Positions 16,408 to 25,659 are shown, counted from the first letter of the stretch. The stretch is DNA of 64,000 bases from Actinomadura citrea (GCF_013409045.1 NZ_JACCBT010000001.1:2976001-3040000), one strand, 5' to 3'. Numbers and translations are program-made. The notes: a model not told the origin generated them from the letters alone.

Positions 16408-18071
16408 CCGCGACGAGTCACGCACCGAGCGCGCCGATCGCCGCGCCGCGGACGAGCAAGGGGCGCATCATCGCCTCCTGGATGTCGTCCACCGACCACA
16501 AGGTGATCGGCTACCTCTACCTGATCACCTCGTTCGTGATGTTCCTGTTCGGCGGCGTGCTCGCGCTGCTGATCCGGATGGAGCTGTTCGAGCCGGGTCT
16601 GCAGTTCGTCAGCAACGAGCAGTACAACCAGCTGTTCACCATGCACGGCACGATCATGCTGCTGATGTTCGCGACGCCGCTGTTCGCGGGCTTCACCAAC
16701 GTCATCATGCCGCTGCAGATCGGCGCGCCCGACGTGGCGTTCCCCCGGCTGAACATGCTGGCGTACTGGCTGTTCCTGTTCGGCAGCCTGATCGTCATCG
16801 CGGGCTTCCTGACCCCGGGCGGCGCGGCCAGCTTCGGCTGGTTCGCCTACGCCCCGCTGTCGGACGCGGTCCGCTCGCCGGGCGTCGGCGGCGACATGTG
16901 GGTGATGGGCCTGGCGATGTCGGGCTTCGGCACCATCATGGGCGCGGTCAACTTCATCACCACGATCCTGTGCATGCGCGCGCCGGGCATGACGATGTTC
17001 CGGATGCCGATCTTCACCTGGAACGCGCTGCTGACCTCGATCCTCGTCCTGCTGGCGTTCCCGGTCCTCGCCGCCGCGCTGCTGGCGCTGGAGGCCGACC
17101 GCAAGCTCGGCGCGCACATCTTCGACGCCGCGCACGGCGGGGCGCTGCTGTGGCAGCACCTGTTCTGGTTCTTCGGCCACCCGGAGGTCTACATCATCGC
17201 CTTGCCGTTCTTCGGCATCGTGACCGAGATCCTCCCGGTGTTCAGCCGCAAGCCCGTCTTCGGCTACATCGGCCTGGTCTTCGCGACCATCACCATCGCG
17301 GGCCTGTCCATCACCGTGTGGGCGCACCACATGTTCGTCACCGGCCAGGTGCTGCTGCCGTTCTTCTCCTTCATGACGTTCCTCATCGCCGTTCCCACGG
17401 GGGTGAAGTTCTTCAACTGGGTGGGGACCATCTGGCGAGGGCAGTTGACGTTCGAGTCGCCGATGCTGTGGTCGCTGGGCTTCCTCGTGACCTTCCTGTT
17501 CGGCGGGCTCACCGGCGTCATCCTGGCGTCGCCGCCGATGGACTTCCAGCTGTCGGACTCCTACTTCGTCGTGGCGCACTTCCACTACGTCGTGTTCGGC
17601 ACCGTGGTGTTCGCGATGTTCGCCGGCTTCTACTTCTGGTGGCCGAAGTGGACCGGCAAGATGCTGAACGACACCCTCGGCAAGATCCACTTCTGGCTGC
17701 TGTTCATCGGCTTCCACGGCACGTTCCTGCTCCAGCACTGGCTGGGCGCCGCGGGCATGCCGCGCCGGTACGCGGACTACCCGAGCGAGTTCCACGGGCT
17801 GAACGAGATCTCCAGCATCTTCTCGTTCGTGCTCGGCGCGTCGATGCTGCCGTTCTTCTACAACCTCTACATCACGTGGAAGCGGGGCACGCGCGTCGAG
17901 GTCGACGACCCGTGGGGCTACTCCAACTCGCTGGAGTGGGCGACGTCCTGCCCGCCGCCGCGGCACAACTTCAACTCGATCCCGAAGATCCGTTCCGAGC
18001 GGCCGGCGTTCGACCTGCACCACCCGCACGTGGGTGCCAAGGGCGAGCTGGCCGGGGCGAAGGGGGAGTAG
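16404..18071 (+). CDS. ctaD: Cytochrome c oxidase subunit I
   Basis: 555 residues, about twelve transmembrane helices. This subunit carries haem a and the haem a3-CuB oxygen-reducing centre. Visible: the haem a ligand in TMHGTIML, the CuB/cross-linked Tyr segment [13 protein letters not shown], the His-His pair in VWAHHMF, and the haem ligands in [14 protein letters not shown] start overlaps ctaC by four bases, with GGGAGG upstream. ctaF follows three bases after the stop. Confidence 0.98.
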   Translation: MTATSHAPSAPIAAPRTSKGRIIASWMSSTDHKVIGYLYLITSFVMFLFGGVLALLIRMELFEPGLQFVSNEQYNQLFTMHGTIMLLMFATPLFAGFTNVIMPLQIGAPDVAFPRLNMLAYWLFLFGSLIVIAGFLTPGGAASFGWFAYAPLSDAVRSPGVGGDMWVMGLAMSGFGTIMGAVNFITTILCMRAPGMTMFRMPIFTWNALLTSILVLLAFPVLAAALLALEADRKLGAHIFDAAHGGALLWQHLFWFFGHPEVYIIALPFFGIVTEILPVFSRKPVFGYIGLVFATITIAGLSITVWAHHMFVTGQVLLPFFSFMTFLIAVPTGVKFFNWVGTIWRGQLTFESPMLWSLGFLVTFLFGGLTGVILASPPMDFQLSDSYFVVAHFHYVVFGTVVFAMFAGFYFWWPKWTGKMLNDTLGKIHFWLLFIGFHGTFLLQHWLGAAGMPRRYADYPSEFHGLNEISSIFSFVLGASMLPFFYNLYITWKRGTRVEVDDPWGYSNSLEWATSCPPPRHNFNSIPKIRSERPAFDLHHPHVGAKGELAGAKGE

Positions 18072-18074
18072 CCG

Positions 18075-18485
18075 ATGCGCGTCCAGGCGTTCATGTTCTA
18101 CGGGTGCGCGGTCTTCTTCCTCGCCACCGACGTCGTGTACTGGCTCTGGTCCAACGACTGGACGGGCACGACGGCGCTCGCGCTCGCGGTCGGCCTCGCC
18201 GGGCTCATCGGCTTCTACATCCACTTCACGGTGCGGCGCCTTGAGCGCGCCAACGCGGGGCCGCTGTACGAGGACGACCCGGAAGGCGAGATCGCGGACG
18301 CGGCGGGCGAGCTGGGCTTCTTCAGCCCGCACAGCTGGTGGCCGCTGTTCGTGGCGCTGTCGGCCACGGCCGTGGCGCTCGGCGTCGTGTTCGGCTGGTG
18401 GCTGGTGATCCTCGGTGCCGCCGCCGCGATCCTCACGTCGGTCGGTCTGGTGTTCGAGTACTATCGGGGTCATTTCGCCCACTGA
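18075..18485 (+). CDS. ctaF: Actinobacterial cytochrome c oxidase subunit IV
   Basis: 136 residues with four hydrophobic helices arranged as two pairs. The N-terminus MRVQAFMFYGCAVFFLATDV and the loop NAGPLYEDDPEGEIADAAGE are hallmarks of actinobacterial CtaF, a small accessory subunit of the aa3 oxidase. It starts three bases after ctaD and ends just before a terminator hairpin. Confidence 0.95.
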   Translation: MRVQAFMFYGCAVFFLATDVVYWLWSNDWTGTTALALAVGLAGLIGFYIHFTVRRLERANAGPLYEDDPEGEIADAAGELGFFSPHSWWPLFVALSATAVALGVVFGWWLVILGAAAAILTSVGLVFEYYRGHFAH

Positions 18486-18506
18486 TCAGTAAAAGAACCC
18501 CATCGG

Positions 18507-18543
18507 GGGCCGGTGTCCGCTTTTTTGCGGGTACCGGCCCTTT
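18507..18543 (+). terminator. Terminator hairpin after ctaF
   Basis: GGGCCGGT pairs with ACCGGCCC, and an inner CCGC / GCGG pairing closes a six-T loop; TTT follows the stem. It is 22 bases after the ctaF stop. Confidence 0.7.
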
Positions 18544-18617
18544 CACACACTGGGTGCCGTTCCAGCGACCGGGCTGGGCAGCGGCCTGAGCCCAGTGGAG
18601 CGACCGGGGGGGTCCAC

Positions 18618-19904
18618 ATGCGGGTGAGCGGCTCAAGACCGGGTGGCCGAGGGCGGTGTGCCGCAGTGCTGGTCGGCGGCGGCGTGCTCGTCGGGGCCGG
18701 CGTGGTGGCGTGTTCCGGAGGCGGCGCGCCGGACGGCGGGGACGCGGTGAAGCTGGAGGTGTCGCCGGGCGGGGGCGGCGGGAAGCTGCGGCCGGACAGC
18801 CCCATCGCCGTCGAGGCACGGCAGGGCACGATCGAGAACGTGACGGTGGCGACGAAGGACGGCGTGGTCGAGGGGGACCTGAACGCCGACAGGACGCAGT
18901 GGCGGTCCCGGTGGACGCTGAAGCCGGGCACGGCGTACACGGTCGACGCCACCGCCCTCGGCCAGGACGGCCGGACCCGCACGGTCCGCAGCGGCTTCTC
19001 CACGGCCGAGGTGAAGAAGACCAACGACGTCACGATCGAGGCGCCGTTCCACAAGGAGACCGTCGGCGTCGGCATCCCGATCATCGTGCACTTCGCCCGT
19101 GCGGTGAAGGACCGGGCGGCCGTCGAGCGGGCCCTGGAGGTCACCGCCGACAAGACCGTCGAGGGCGCCTGGAGCTGGTTCGGCAGTCAGGAAGTGGTCT
19201 TCCGGACGAAGAGCTTCTGGCCGGCCCAGACGAAGGTGTCGTTCCAGGCGCACCTGAGCGGTGTGCGCACCGGGCAGGGCGTGTACGGCGGTAAGGACTA
19301 CGGCGTCGACTTCAAGGTCGGCGACTCGCATGTCGCCACGGCCGGCGAGGACAGCCACAAGATGGTCGTGAAGGTCAACGGCAAGAAGGCCCGCACGATC
19401 CCGACGAGCATGGGGCGCGGCGGGGAGCGCAAGTACACCACCACCAACGGGGTCCACCTCGCCATGGGCAAGGAGGACCCGACCGTCATGACGTCGGACT
19501 GGGACGGCTGCGGACCCGGCTGCGCCGGGTACTACAGCCTGACCGTCTACAAGTCGGTGCGGATCTCCGACAGCGGCGAGTACGTCCACAGCGCGCCGTG
19601 GTCGGTGGGCTCCCAGGGGAGCGAGAACGTCAGCCACGGCTGCATCAACGTCAGCCCGTCCAACGCCAAGTGGTTCTACAACCTCGCCCAGCGAGGCGAC
19701 CCCATCACGGTGACCGGCAGCGACCGGCAGCTGGAGGCGGAGAACGGCTGGGGGTACTGGCAGGTGAAGTGGCAGAACTGGGTGAAGGGCAGCGCGCTGA
19801 AGCGGTCGGTCACGACGGCTGCGCACGTGGACGCGGCGACCCTGTCGGCACAGCGGGGAGCCAAGCCCAAGGCGCCGGAGAAGCAGCGGGCCGAGGGCAA
19901 CTGA
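18618..19904 (+). CDS. Lipoprotein L,D-transpeptidase with Ig-like domain
   Basis: 428 residues from ATG at 18618. The signal peptide ends in a lipobox (VLVGAGVVAC), so the protein is likely anchored outside the membrane. Next come two bacterial Ig-like domains (about residues 45-245), then a YkuD catalytic domain with the signature SHGCINVSPSNAKWF and its nucleophilic Cys. Such enzymes form 3-3 cross-links in peptidoglycan, as LdtMt2 does in mycobacteria. A Trp-rich tail (WGYWQVKWQNWVKG) follows, typical of this group. Confidence 0.93.
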   Translation: MRVSGSRPGGRGRCAAVLVGGGVLVGAGVVACSGGGAPDGGDAVKLEVSPGGGGGKLRPDSPIAVEARQGTIENVTVATKDGVVEGDLNADRTQWRSRWTLKPGTAYTVDATALGQDGRTRTVRSGFSTAEVKKTNDVTIEAPFHKETVGVGIPIIVHFARAVKDRAAVERALEVTADKTVEGAWSWFGSQEVVFRTKSFWPAQTKVSFQAHLSGVRTGQGVYGGKDYGVDFKVGDSHVATAGEDSHKMVVKVNGKKARTIPTSMGRGGERKYTTTNGVHLAMGKEDPTVMTSDWDGCGPGCAGYYSLTVYKSVRISDSGEYVHSAPWSVGSQGSENVSHGCINVSPSNAKWFYNLAQRGDPITVTGSDRQLEAENGWGYWQVKWQNWVKGSALKRSVTTAAHVDAATLSAQRGAKPKAPEKQRAEGN

Positions 19905-19911
19905 GCGGCGG

Positions 19912-21432
19912 CTAGCGAAGGGGCGGCGGGGCCTGGACGTGGTGCAGGCGCGCCCAGTCGCGGGCCATGGCGATCCTGTCGGGCCCCGCGGGGTGCGTGA
20001 GCCACAGGAGGTACTCCGCGGTGTCGGGGTTCAGGTCGGAGATGTTGCGCACGGACAGCGCGTGCTGCATCGACACGAACGTCGACGGGTCGCGGGTGAG
20101 GTCCAGCGCGTGCGCGTCGGCGCGAGCCTCGATGCGGCGGCTCACGAGGTTCTGGACGGGGGCGGCGAGTGTCGTCCCGGCCGTCACGAGCGCGAGGAGG
20201 AGCGCTACGGACCTCGGATCGGCCGCCCCGCCGCCGCGGCGCGCGTCCGGTCCCGTCCCGCCGGAGCCGGGCACGCCGGGATCGAGCCCGGCGCGCCGCA
20301 GCAGGCGCGGGGACGTCATCAGCAGGTACAGCAGGCACAGGGCCCCGGCCACGCCGAGCGCGCCCACGAGCGTGCCCCACAGCACATCGTCGCGTTTGGC
20401 GTGGCCGAGCTCGTGCCCGACGATGGACTCGACCTGGGCGGGCGGCGACTTCAGCAGCGTGTCGTAGAGCACGATGCGGCGCGTGGAGCCGAACCCGGAG
20501 ACGTAGGCGTTCAGCGACGTCGTCCTGCGGGACGCGTCCGCGACGAGGACGTCCTCGACGGGCACGCCGTCCCGCCGGGCCATCGCCAGCAGGTCGCTGC
20601 GCAGCGGCCCGGCGGGCAGCGAGTGGAACCTGTTGAACACCGGCTCCACGGCGAGCGGGTAGACGAACGAGGCGAAGACGACGAGGACGAACCCGCCCAC
20701 GGCGGCGCCGGTCCACCAGTAGCGCGGGAAGCGGCGGGTGAGGGCGTAGAGCAGCAGCAGGGCGATCGTGTAGATGACCCAGGTGACGGCGAGGGACTTC
20801 GCCTGGTCGACGAGCCATGCGGGCCAGCTCTGGGTGGACAGCCCGTACCGGCGCAGCACGGACTCGCTCCAGATGTCGAACGGCAGCCCGGCGACGCGCA
20901 GGAGCGTGGTCACGGCGAGGACGGCGAGGATGATGCGCAACGGCCGGCGCCGGAGGCGCTCCGGGGGGTGTGGGGGGTCGTCCCCCCTCGGGAGGGACGG
21001 CCGGCGCCGGAGGCGCTTCGGGGGGTGTGGGGGGTCGTCCTCCGTCGAGAGGATCGGCCTGCGTCTGGGCTTGGCGGTGGCCCAGCCGATGAAACGGGCG
21101 CCCAGCGGCGTGAAGCCCAGCACCAGGATCAGGGCGAGGCCGACGAGGAGCCCGGTGTAGGCGGGCGGGTTGACGGCCGAGTCGAACGCCCGGGAACGGG
21201 CGATCTCGGCGGGGGTGAAGTCCAGCGCGGGGTCGGGTGTCACGCGCCCGCCGGGGACGTGTCCGGGCAGCGGGTTCCACGGCGTGGTCCTGGCGAGGAC
21301 GGCCGCGACCCCGGCGAAGAGCACGGCGGCGGTGACGGCGGCGGCGATCCGGGGCCGCCGCGCGGGGGCGGCGCCGGGAGCCCCCGCGGCGGCGCCCTCG
21401 GCGCGGTCCTCGTCGGTCTCCGCCTCGCTCAT
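19912..21432 (-). CDS. Ste24/CAAX-prenyl-protease-like M48 metallopeptidase
   Basis: 506 residues. The C-terminal half has the M48 zinc motif ESIVGHELGHAKRDD and a third ligand region RRIEARADAHALDL. Several hydrophobic helices cover residues 30-300. It is larger than HtpX and resembles Ste24-type membrane proteases. A cytosolic-looking loop (about residues 125-163) contains a duplicated 19-residue basic/proline unit (DDPPHPPKRLRRRP). The start overlaps the stop of the upstream gene by ATGA, so the two are coupled. It is convergent with the L,D-transpeptidase, eight bases apart. Confidence 0.9.
   Translation of the reverse strand: MSEAETDEDRAEGAAAGAPGAAPARRPRIAAAVTAAVLFAGVAAVLARTTPWNPLPGHVPGGRVTPDPALDFTPAEIARSRAFDSAVNPPAYTGLLVGLALILVLGFTPLGARFIGWATAKPRRRPILSTEDDPPHPPKRLRRRPSLPRGDDPPHPPERLRRRPLRIILAVLAVTTLLRVAGLPFDIWSESVLRRYGLSTQSWPAWLVDQAKSLAVTWVIYTIALLLLYALTRRFPRYWWTGAAVGGFVLVVFASFVYPLAVEPVFNRFHSLPAGPLRSDLLAMARRDGVPVEDVLVADASRRTTSLNAYVSGFGSTRRIVLYDTLLKSPPAQVESIVGHELGHAKRDDVLWGTLVGALGVAGALCLLYLLMTSPRLLRRAGLDPGVPGSGGTGPDARRGGGAADPRSVALLLALVTAGTTLAAPVQNLVSRRIEARADAHALDLTRDPSTFVSMQHALSVRNISDLNPDTAEYLLWLTHPAGPDRIAMARDWARLHHVQAPPPLR
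20942..21055. repeat. Two in-frame tandem copies of a 57-bp G-rich repeat
   Basis: Copy 1 is 20942-20998, copy 2 is 20999-21055, nearly identical. Each begins GGCCGGCGCCGGAGGCGC and contains a G-run facing a C-run, so each can fold back on itself. 57 is a multiple of three, so the M48 reading frame is kept and 19 residues are added per copy. Confidence 0.8.
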
Positions 21433-22697
21433 GCGAGCTCCTCCTTCACGTAGTCGCGCCAGAGTGCGGTGAAGCGCTCCCGCGTGAGGCCGAGCACGTC
21501 GCGCAGGGCCGTGGCCTCCGGGGCGCGCCCCGCGGCCCGGTAGAGCCGAACCAGCGCCGCCTCACCGTACCGGTCGGCGACCATCCGGCAGGCGAGCCAG
21601 GCCTCCTGGTAGGCCTGGGAGAGGCGGGGGGAGCCGCCGGCGAAGGCGCCGGCGGCGGGCAGCGCGGACGGCGTGCGCCCGGCGGAGACCTCGCGGCGCA
21701 GCTCGCCGGCCGCCGACCGGGTGCTGATCTTGACGTGCCGGTAGCCGACGTAGTCGGCGAAGCCCTCGATCAGCCACAGCGGCGTGCGCCGGTCGCGTGC
21801 GCCGCCGGTGGCGACGTGGGTCAGCTCGTGGGCGAGGACGACGTCGCGGCCGAGTTCGTTGAGGCGGCCGAAGGTACCGGGGGAGACGATGACGCGGTCC
21901 TCGCCGCGGCCTCCCCCGGCGGCCGGGGCCACGGTGGCGAGCGCGGCGATCTGGCCGAGGCTCTGCCCGGGGCCTGCGAGCGCGGAGGCGAGGGTCGCGT
22001 CGGCGGGGACGAGCGCGACGACCCGCTGCGCCCACCCCTTGCCGACCACGGACGTGACGCCCGGGACGGCCGCGTCCAGCCGCCCGGCGATGCCGTCGAG
22101 GCCGGCGCCGTCCCCGATGACGAGGCCGGCGCGGCCCCTGACCACCGTCAGGGGGCCGCAGTCCCAGATGTCGGTGTCGTCGGCGAGGCCGCGGGACGTC
22201 CCGTCGCCGACGATCGTCCACGTCCCGGCGCGCGGGGCCAGCGTGAGGTAGCGGGTGCGGGCCACGTCGCTCCGGTCGAAGCCGCGCAGCCGGTAGCGCA
22301 CCTCGACGCGGACGACGGCGGTCCCGCCGTCCACGGCCTCGGTCGTGACGATGCGCTCCCGCCAGCCTTCCAGGGGGAGCTTCCGGAGGTTCCCGTACAC
22401 GCGGGACTGGGCGTCCTGGAAGGCGGCGGGGGCGTCGCCCACCGTGGCGAGGAACGCCATGCGGTCGCCGTCGCGGACGGCGCGGGCGCGGTTGGTGAGA
22501 ACGGCGGCGGCCGTGTGCGGGCTGAAGGTCCCGGCGGCCCGGGAGGTGGGGCGCGCGCCGGCGCCCGCCGCCCCGCCGCCGGAGCGCGCGCCCGCCAGGC
22601 CGGCGCCGCCGGCGAGGAGGGCGCCGATCCCGCCCGCGCCGAGGGCGAGGACCCTGCGCCGCGTCACGGGGGCGTCCTGCCCGGGGCCTTCCTCCAT
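21429..22697 (-). CDS. Exported peptidase-MA-like protein with HExxH motif
   Basis: 422 residues. The N-terminus has a Tat-like signal (TRRRVLALGAGGIGALLAGG) ending near residue 45. An NTF2-like region (FLATVGDAPAAFQDAQSRVY) precedes a metallopeptidase domain with VLAHELTHVATGG and a downstream acidic motif in LIEGFADYVGYR. This arrangement matches peptidase-MA-like proteins of actinomycetes; the substrate is unknown. It overlaps the M48 gene by ATGA, suggesting that two metalloproteases act together at the envelope. Confidence 0.82.
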   Translation of the reverse strand: MEEGPGQDAPVTRRRVLALGAGGIGALLAGGAGLAGARSGGGAAGAGARPTSRAAGTFSPHTAAAVLTNRARAVRDGDRMAFLATVGDAPAAFQDAQSRVYGNLRKLPLEGWRERIVTTEAVDGGTAVVRVEVRYRLRGFDRSDVARTRYLTLAPRAGTWTIVGDGTSRGLADDTDIWDCGPLTVVRGRAGLVIGDGAGLDGIAGRLDAAVPGVTSVVGKGWAQRVVALVPADATLASALAGPGQSLGQIAALATVAPAAGGGRGEDRVIVSPGTFGRLNELGRDVVLAHELTHVATGGARDRRTPLWLIEGFADYVGYRHVKISTRSAAGELRREVSAGRTPSALPAAGAFAGGSPRLSQAYQEAWLACRMVADRYGEAALVRLYRAAGRAPEATALRDVLGLTRERFTALWRDYVKEELA

Positions 22698-22736
22698 GGG
22701 CGCGATCCTATGCAGGGCGCGGGACGGGGGGCGCCG

Positions 22737-23573
22737 TCACGACCGGTAGTCCGGGTAGCCGTAGCCGACGACGACGTCTGTGGAACGTTCCCTTACGCGG
22801 ACGGCGTTGTCGGTGTTGCCCTCGACGGTCTCGATCGTGCCGTCGTCGACCTTCTTGATCACCATGCCGACGTGCTGGATGTCGTCGACGGACTCGCCGC
22901 CGTCCCACGCGAAGAAGACGATCGCGCCGGGCCTCGGCTCGGTGCCCCAGCGGCCGTGCTCCTGGAACCAGCGGGCGTGGGCGACCGTCCAGGCGTCGCT
23001 GCCGATCTGGTCGGTGAAGCCGATCTGCTCGCCCACCCAGGAGACGAACATGTCGCACCAGTTCGCGTCCCCGTAGCCGTCGAGGGAGCCGCCGTCGCGC
23101 GCGAGCGTCTCCTGCGCGCGGGACGTGGCCATGTACCACTCCTGGAACTTGGTCTCGCCGCCGCCGTCCTCCTCGACGCCCACCTGCGAGCGGGCGAGCC
23201 CGATGGCCTGCGCGGCGGTGGGCCGCGACTTCGCGGCGGCCTTAGCGGAGGTCGTCGCCTGCGGCCGCGCGGGCCGGTCCTTCTTCTTCGCCGGGGCCTT
23301 CGGGCCGGTGGTCTCGGGCTCGTCCTCGGACGAGCGCCGGGACGTGAGCCTGGACGGGTCGCCGTGCGCCGTCAGGCCCGGGGCCAGGTCGGCCGCGGCG
23401 GCGGGCCGGGCCGGGGCGGAACCGAACGGCAGGACCGACGCCTGGGCGGTGGCCGCGGCGGTGCCGATCACGGCGGCGCCGACGACCACGCCGCCGGTCG
23501 TCCGCCACGTGAGGGACAGGGAGTTCGGCTTGCGGTGCCTGCCGGGGGTCTTCTTGCAGTGCGAGCGTGGCAC
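22737..23573 (-). CDS. Secreted CHAP-domain peptidoglycan hydrolase
   Basis: 278 residues from GTG at 23573, with GAGGAG about 9 bases upstream. The hydrophobic segment TGGVVVGAAVIGTAAATAQA is a signal peptide or anchor. A Lys/Pro-rich linker follows, then the CHAP cysteine peptidase domain: Cys in GDANWCDMFVSWVGEQ, His in DIQHVGMVIKK, Asn in TVEGNTDNAV. The gene is preceded by two c-di-AMP riboswitches, which fits control of wall hydrolases by c-di-AMP in actinobacteria. Confidence 0.92.
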   Translation of the reverse strand: MPRSHCKKTPGRHRKPNSLSLTWRTTGGVVVGAAVIGTAAATAQASVLPFGSAPARPAAAADLAPGLTAHGDPSRLTSRRSSEDEPETTGPKAPAKKKDRPARPQATTSAKAAAKSRPTAAQAIGLARSQVGVEEDGGGETKFQEWYMATSRAQETLARDGGSLDGYGDANWCDMFVSWVGEQIGFTDQIGSDAWTVAHARWFQEHGRWGTEPRPGAIVFFAWDGGESVDDIQHVGMVIKKVDDGTIETVEGNTDNAVRVRERSTDVVVGYGYPDYRS

Positions 23574-23599
23574 GGGGGGATCTCCTCGACTTCCATGCC

Positions 23600-23744
23600 G
23601 CCTACCGGGTTAGCTGACGGGTTCGGGCGTGGAAGCCGCCCTACGGCCCGTGAAGGCAGGCCGATTCACCCCAAAAAGGACGCAGTGGGTCCCCGGTTCC
23701 ACGACGGCCGCGCATGCAGGGCACGGCGGTCCGCGGACTCGGCG
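23600..23744 (-). promoter_or_regulatory. c-di-AMP riboswitch (ydaO/yuaA type), proximal copy
   Basis: Read on the minus strand, the ydaO-type conserved blocks occur in order: CGCCGAGTCCG, GGAACCGGGGACCCA, GGGGTGAATCGG, ACGCCCGAACCCGTCAGC and TAACCCGGTAGGCG. The 3' end lies 13 bases before the GAGGAG ribosome site of the CHAP gene. There is little room for a terminator, so translational control is possible. Confidence 0.85.
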
Positions 23745-23823
23745 GTGACGTGCCCGGGGGCGGGCACGCCGGTTCGGATGGGGAATCTCGGCGGGCGCGG
23801 ACGCCCGCGGAGTGCAGGGGGTG

Positions 23824-23852
23824 GGGGCGTGGCCGCGTGGCGGCCACGCCCC
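23824..23852. terminator. Perfect 12-bp hairpin between the two riboswitches
   Basis: GGGGCGTGGCCG and CGGCCACGCCCC are perfect arms around a five-base loop. On the minus strand it lies about 40 bases downstream of the distal riboswitch, where an expression-platform terminator would sit. It lacks a T run. Confidence 0.55.
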
Positions 23853-23889
23853 AGGTAACGCTGCGGGATTCACTCCTTCTCTTCCAGAC

Positions 23890-24063
23890 GCCTACCGGGT
23901 TAGCTGACGGGTTCGGGCGTGGAAGTGGCCCTACGGCGGCTCCCACCGGACTGCGGAGAGAGACGCGCCGATTCACCCCGGGTGCCGGAATGCCCGTTCG
24001 GAGACGTTGTCCGAACTCCGGCGGATATGGGTCCCCGGTTCCGCACTGAAGCGGATTCGGCGC
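23890..24063 (-). promoter_or_regulatory. c-di-AMP riboswitch (ydaO/yuaA type), distal copy
   Basis: Same blocks as the proximal copy on the minus strand: CGCCGAATCCGC, GGAACCGGGGACCCAT, GGGGTGAATCGG and the identical 3' end ACGCCCGAACCCGTCAGC then TAACCCGGTAGGCG. The variable stem between blocks is longer. After it comes GAAGGAGTGAATCC, which looks like a ribosome site, but no convincing gene follows. Confidence 0.83.
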
Positions 24064-24489
24064 TGCCGCTGCGATCCTGGGGGCGAGATGGGGCCCGGCG
24101 CGGGACCTGTCTCCCGCGTGCGAACGAGCGGCGCCTGATGTTGTGGGTGGACGGCGGCCCGTCTCCGGGACCGTCCGGGGATCTGCCCCGTGTAGGCCAC
24201 CGCGGCTGCGCGCTCAGCGCCATGCACGCTGCGAGCGTGCGCACGGTGGACGGGACAGGCCGGTCTGCGTCGAGACCGTGCGGCGCCTTCGGGCGCCGCG
24301 GGACGGCACGTGGGGCGTGCCGCCCTGGGGGAGCGGCACGTGGATCGCGCCGCCGTCACGCGGGTGCTGGATGCGCCGCGTGGGGCCGGGGCGCCGGGTG
24401 GGCGCCGCGGGGCCGCGGCGTCTGGAGGGCGCCGTGAGTGGTGACAAGGTACCAAAACCCCAAAGGAAGGCAAACCCCCCCAAAACCAA
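24064..24489. other. Non-coding stretch upstream of the riboswitches
   Basis: About 425 bases between the distal riboswitch and the nlpC terminator. The open frames here have poor codon usage, no ribosome site and no recognisable motif. GGCGCC-TTCG-GGCGCC near 24284 is a small hairpin. The promoter for the riboswitch transcript must lie here, but I cannot point to convincing hexamers. Confidence 0.6.
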
Positions 24490-24518
24490 CAACGGACCAG
24501 GTCAGGCCTGGTCCGTTG
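24490..24518 (-). terminator. Terminator of the NlpC/P60 gene
   Basis: Perfect 12-bp stem CAACGGACCAGG / CCTGGTCCGTTG with a five-base loop. On the minus strand it is followed by TTGGTTTTGG. It is 50 bases after the nlpC stop. Confidence 0.85.
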
Positions 24519-24567
24519 TCGATGAGGCTCCGTCACGCCCGCGGGGCGGGGGTGTCGGGGCGGTGCG

Positions 24568-25620
24568 TCAGGGGCGCCCTGCGCCGTAGTAGTTGCTCAG
24601 GTAGTAGCCGGAGGTGATGTCGGCGATCCTGACGACGTCGCCGGTGTGCGGGGCGTGGATCATCTTGCCGCCGCCCACGTAGAGGCCGACGTGGCCGAGG
24701 CTGCTGAAGAACACCAGGTCGCCCGGCTGGAGGTTGCTCTTGGCCACCCGCTTGGTCGCGGCGTACTGGGAGTTGGTGGTGCGGGTGATGCCGACGCCCG
24801 CGGCGGCCCAGGACTTCATGGTGAGGCCGGAGCAGTCGTAGGAGCCAGGGCCCTCGGCGCCGTAGGAGTAGGGCTTGCCGAGCTGGGCGTAGGCGAAGTC
24901 GAGCGCCGCGCGGGCCGGACCGCTGGCCGGCCCGTTGTAGGTGCCGCCGGTGCCGCCGCCGGGGCCGCCCGAGCCCGACGGCGTGTTCGGGCTGAGCCGG
25001 CGCACGATCGCCTTCTGCTTCTTCACCTGCTTGTCGAGTTCGAGCTTCTGCTTCTTCAGCTCGTCCTGCTTCGACTTCACCTCGTCGTAGGCGGACTTCG
25101 CCTGGGACTGCTCGCGGCGGAGCCGCTGGGCGGTCGCGAGGAACTGGGTGAGCTGGGAGCTGCGCTCCTGCGACAGGTGCGAGAAGACGGCGGCCTGGTC
25201 GAGGATCGACTGCGGGTCCTTGCTGCCGACGAAGCCGGTGACGTCGGCCGAGTCACCGTTCTTGTAGGCGGTGGCCGCCATCTGAGCGATCTTGGACCGC
25301 TGCTCCTCGAAGCTGGCCTGCTCCTGCTTGCTCGCCTTGGTCGCGGCGTCGAACTTCTTCTTGGCGACCTTGAGCTTCTCGCGGTTCTGGTTGAACTGCT
25401 CGACCTTCTGGTCCATCTTCTCGTTGAGCTTGTCGAGCGCCTTCTGGGCCTGCGCCCGGGTCGGCTTGGGCTCGGCGTGCGCCACCACCGGGGAGCAGGT
25501 CAGGGAGACCGCCACGGTCAGGCCGGCCACGGCCGCCAGGCGACGGGAGCCGCCTCTGCCCGCAGAGCCTGCCCTGCGGCCAGGCCGCTGCGCCGGTGCC
25601 CCGATGTGATCATTGGCCAC
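24568..25620 (-). CDS. Secreted NlpC/P60 (C40) peptidoglycan endopeptidase, RipA-like
   Basis: 350 residues. A signal peptide (about residues 26-50, ending in VVAHA) is followed by a coiled coil of about 170 residues rich in Lys, Glu and Gln. A glycine-rich linker (GSGGPGGGTGGTYNG) leads to the NlpC/P60 domain: catalytic Cys in YDCSGLTMKSW, His in SLGHVGLYVGGG, third residue in MIHAPHTGD. This layout matches RipA/CwlO-type D,L-endopeptidases, whose coiled coil is often controlled by FtsEX. GTG start. Confidence 0.94.
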   Translation of the reverse strand: MANDHIGAPAQRPGRRAGSAGRGGSRRLAAVAGLTVAVSLTCSPVVAHAEPKPTRAQAQKALDKLNEKMDQKVEQFNQNREKLKVAKKKFDAATKASKQEQASFEEQRSKIAQMAATAYKNGDSADVTGFVGSKDPQSILDQAAVFSHLSQERSSQLTQFLATAQRLRREQSQAKSAYDEVKSKQDELKKQKLELDKQVKKQKAIVRRLSPNTPSGSGGPGGGTGGTYNGPASGPARAALDFAYAQLGKPYSYGAEGPGSYDCSGLTMKSWAAAGVGITRTTNSQYAATKRVAKSNLQPGDLVFFSSLGHVGLYVGGGKMIHAPHTGDVVRIADITSGYYLSNYYGAGRP

Positions 25621-25659
25621 GGTCGGTTTCGCCCCTCTCGTCCACGACGTCAGCCGCCG

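Noticed and set aside
16269-18482. Very long open frame (737 codons) on the minus strand
   Set aside because: It lies opposite ctaC-ctaD-ctaF, is made of His/Arg/Glu/Asp-rich low-complexity sequence, and has no motif. It is a high-GC shadow of the real genes.
23610-23873. 87-codon minus-strand frame starting right after the distal riboswitch
   Set aside because: Its GTG touches the GAAGGAG, leaving no spacing, and the frame runs through the hairpin and the proximal riboswitch. No similarity to known proteins is seen.
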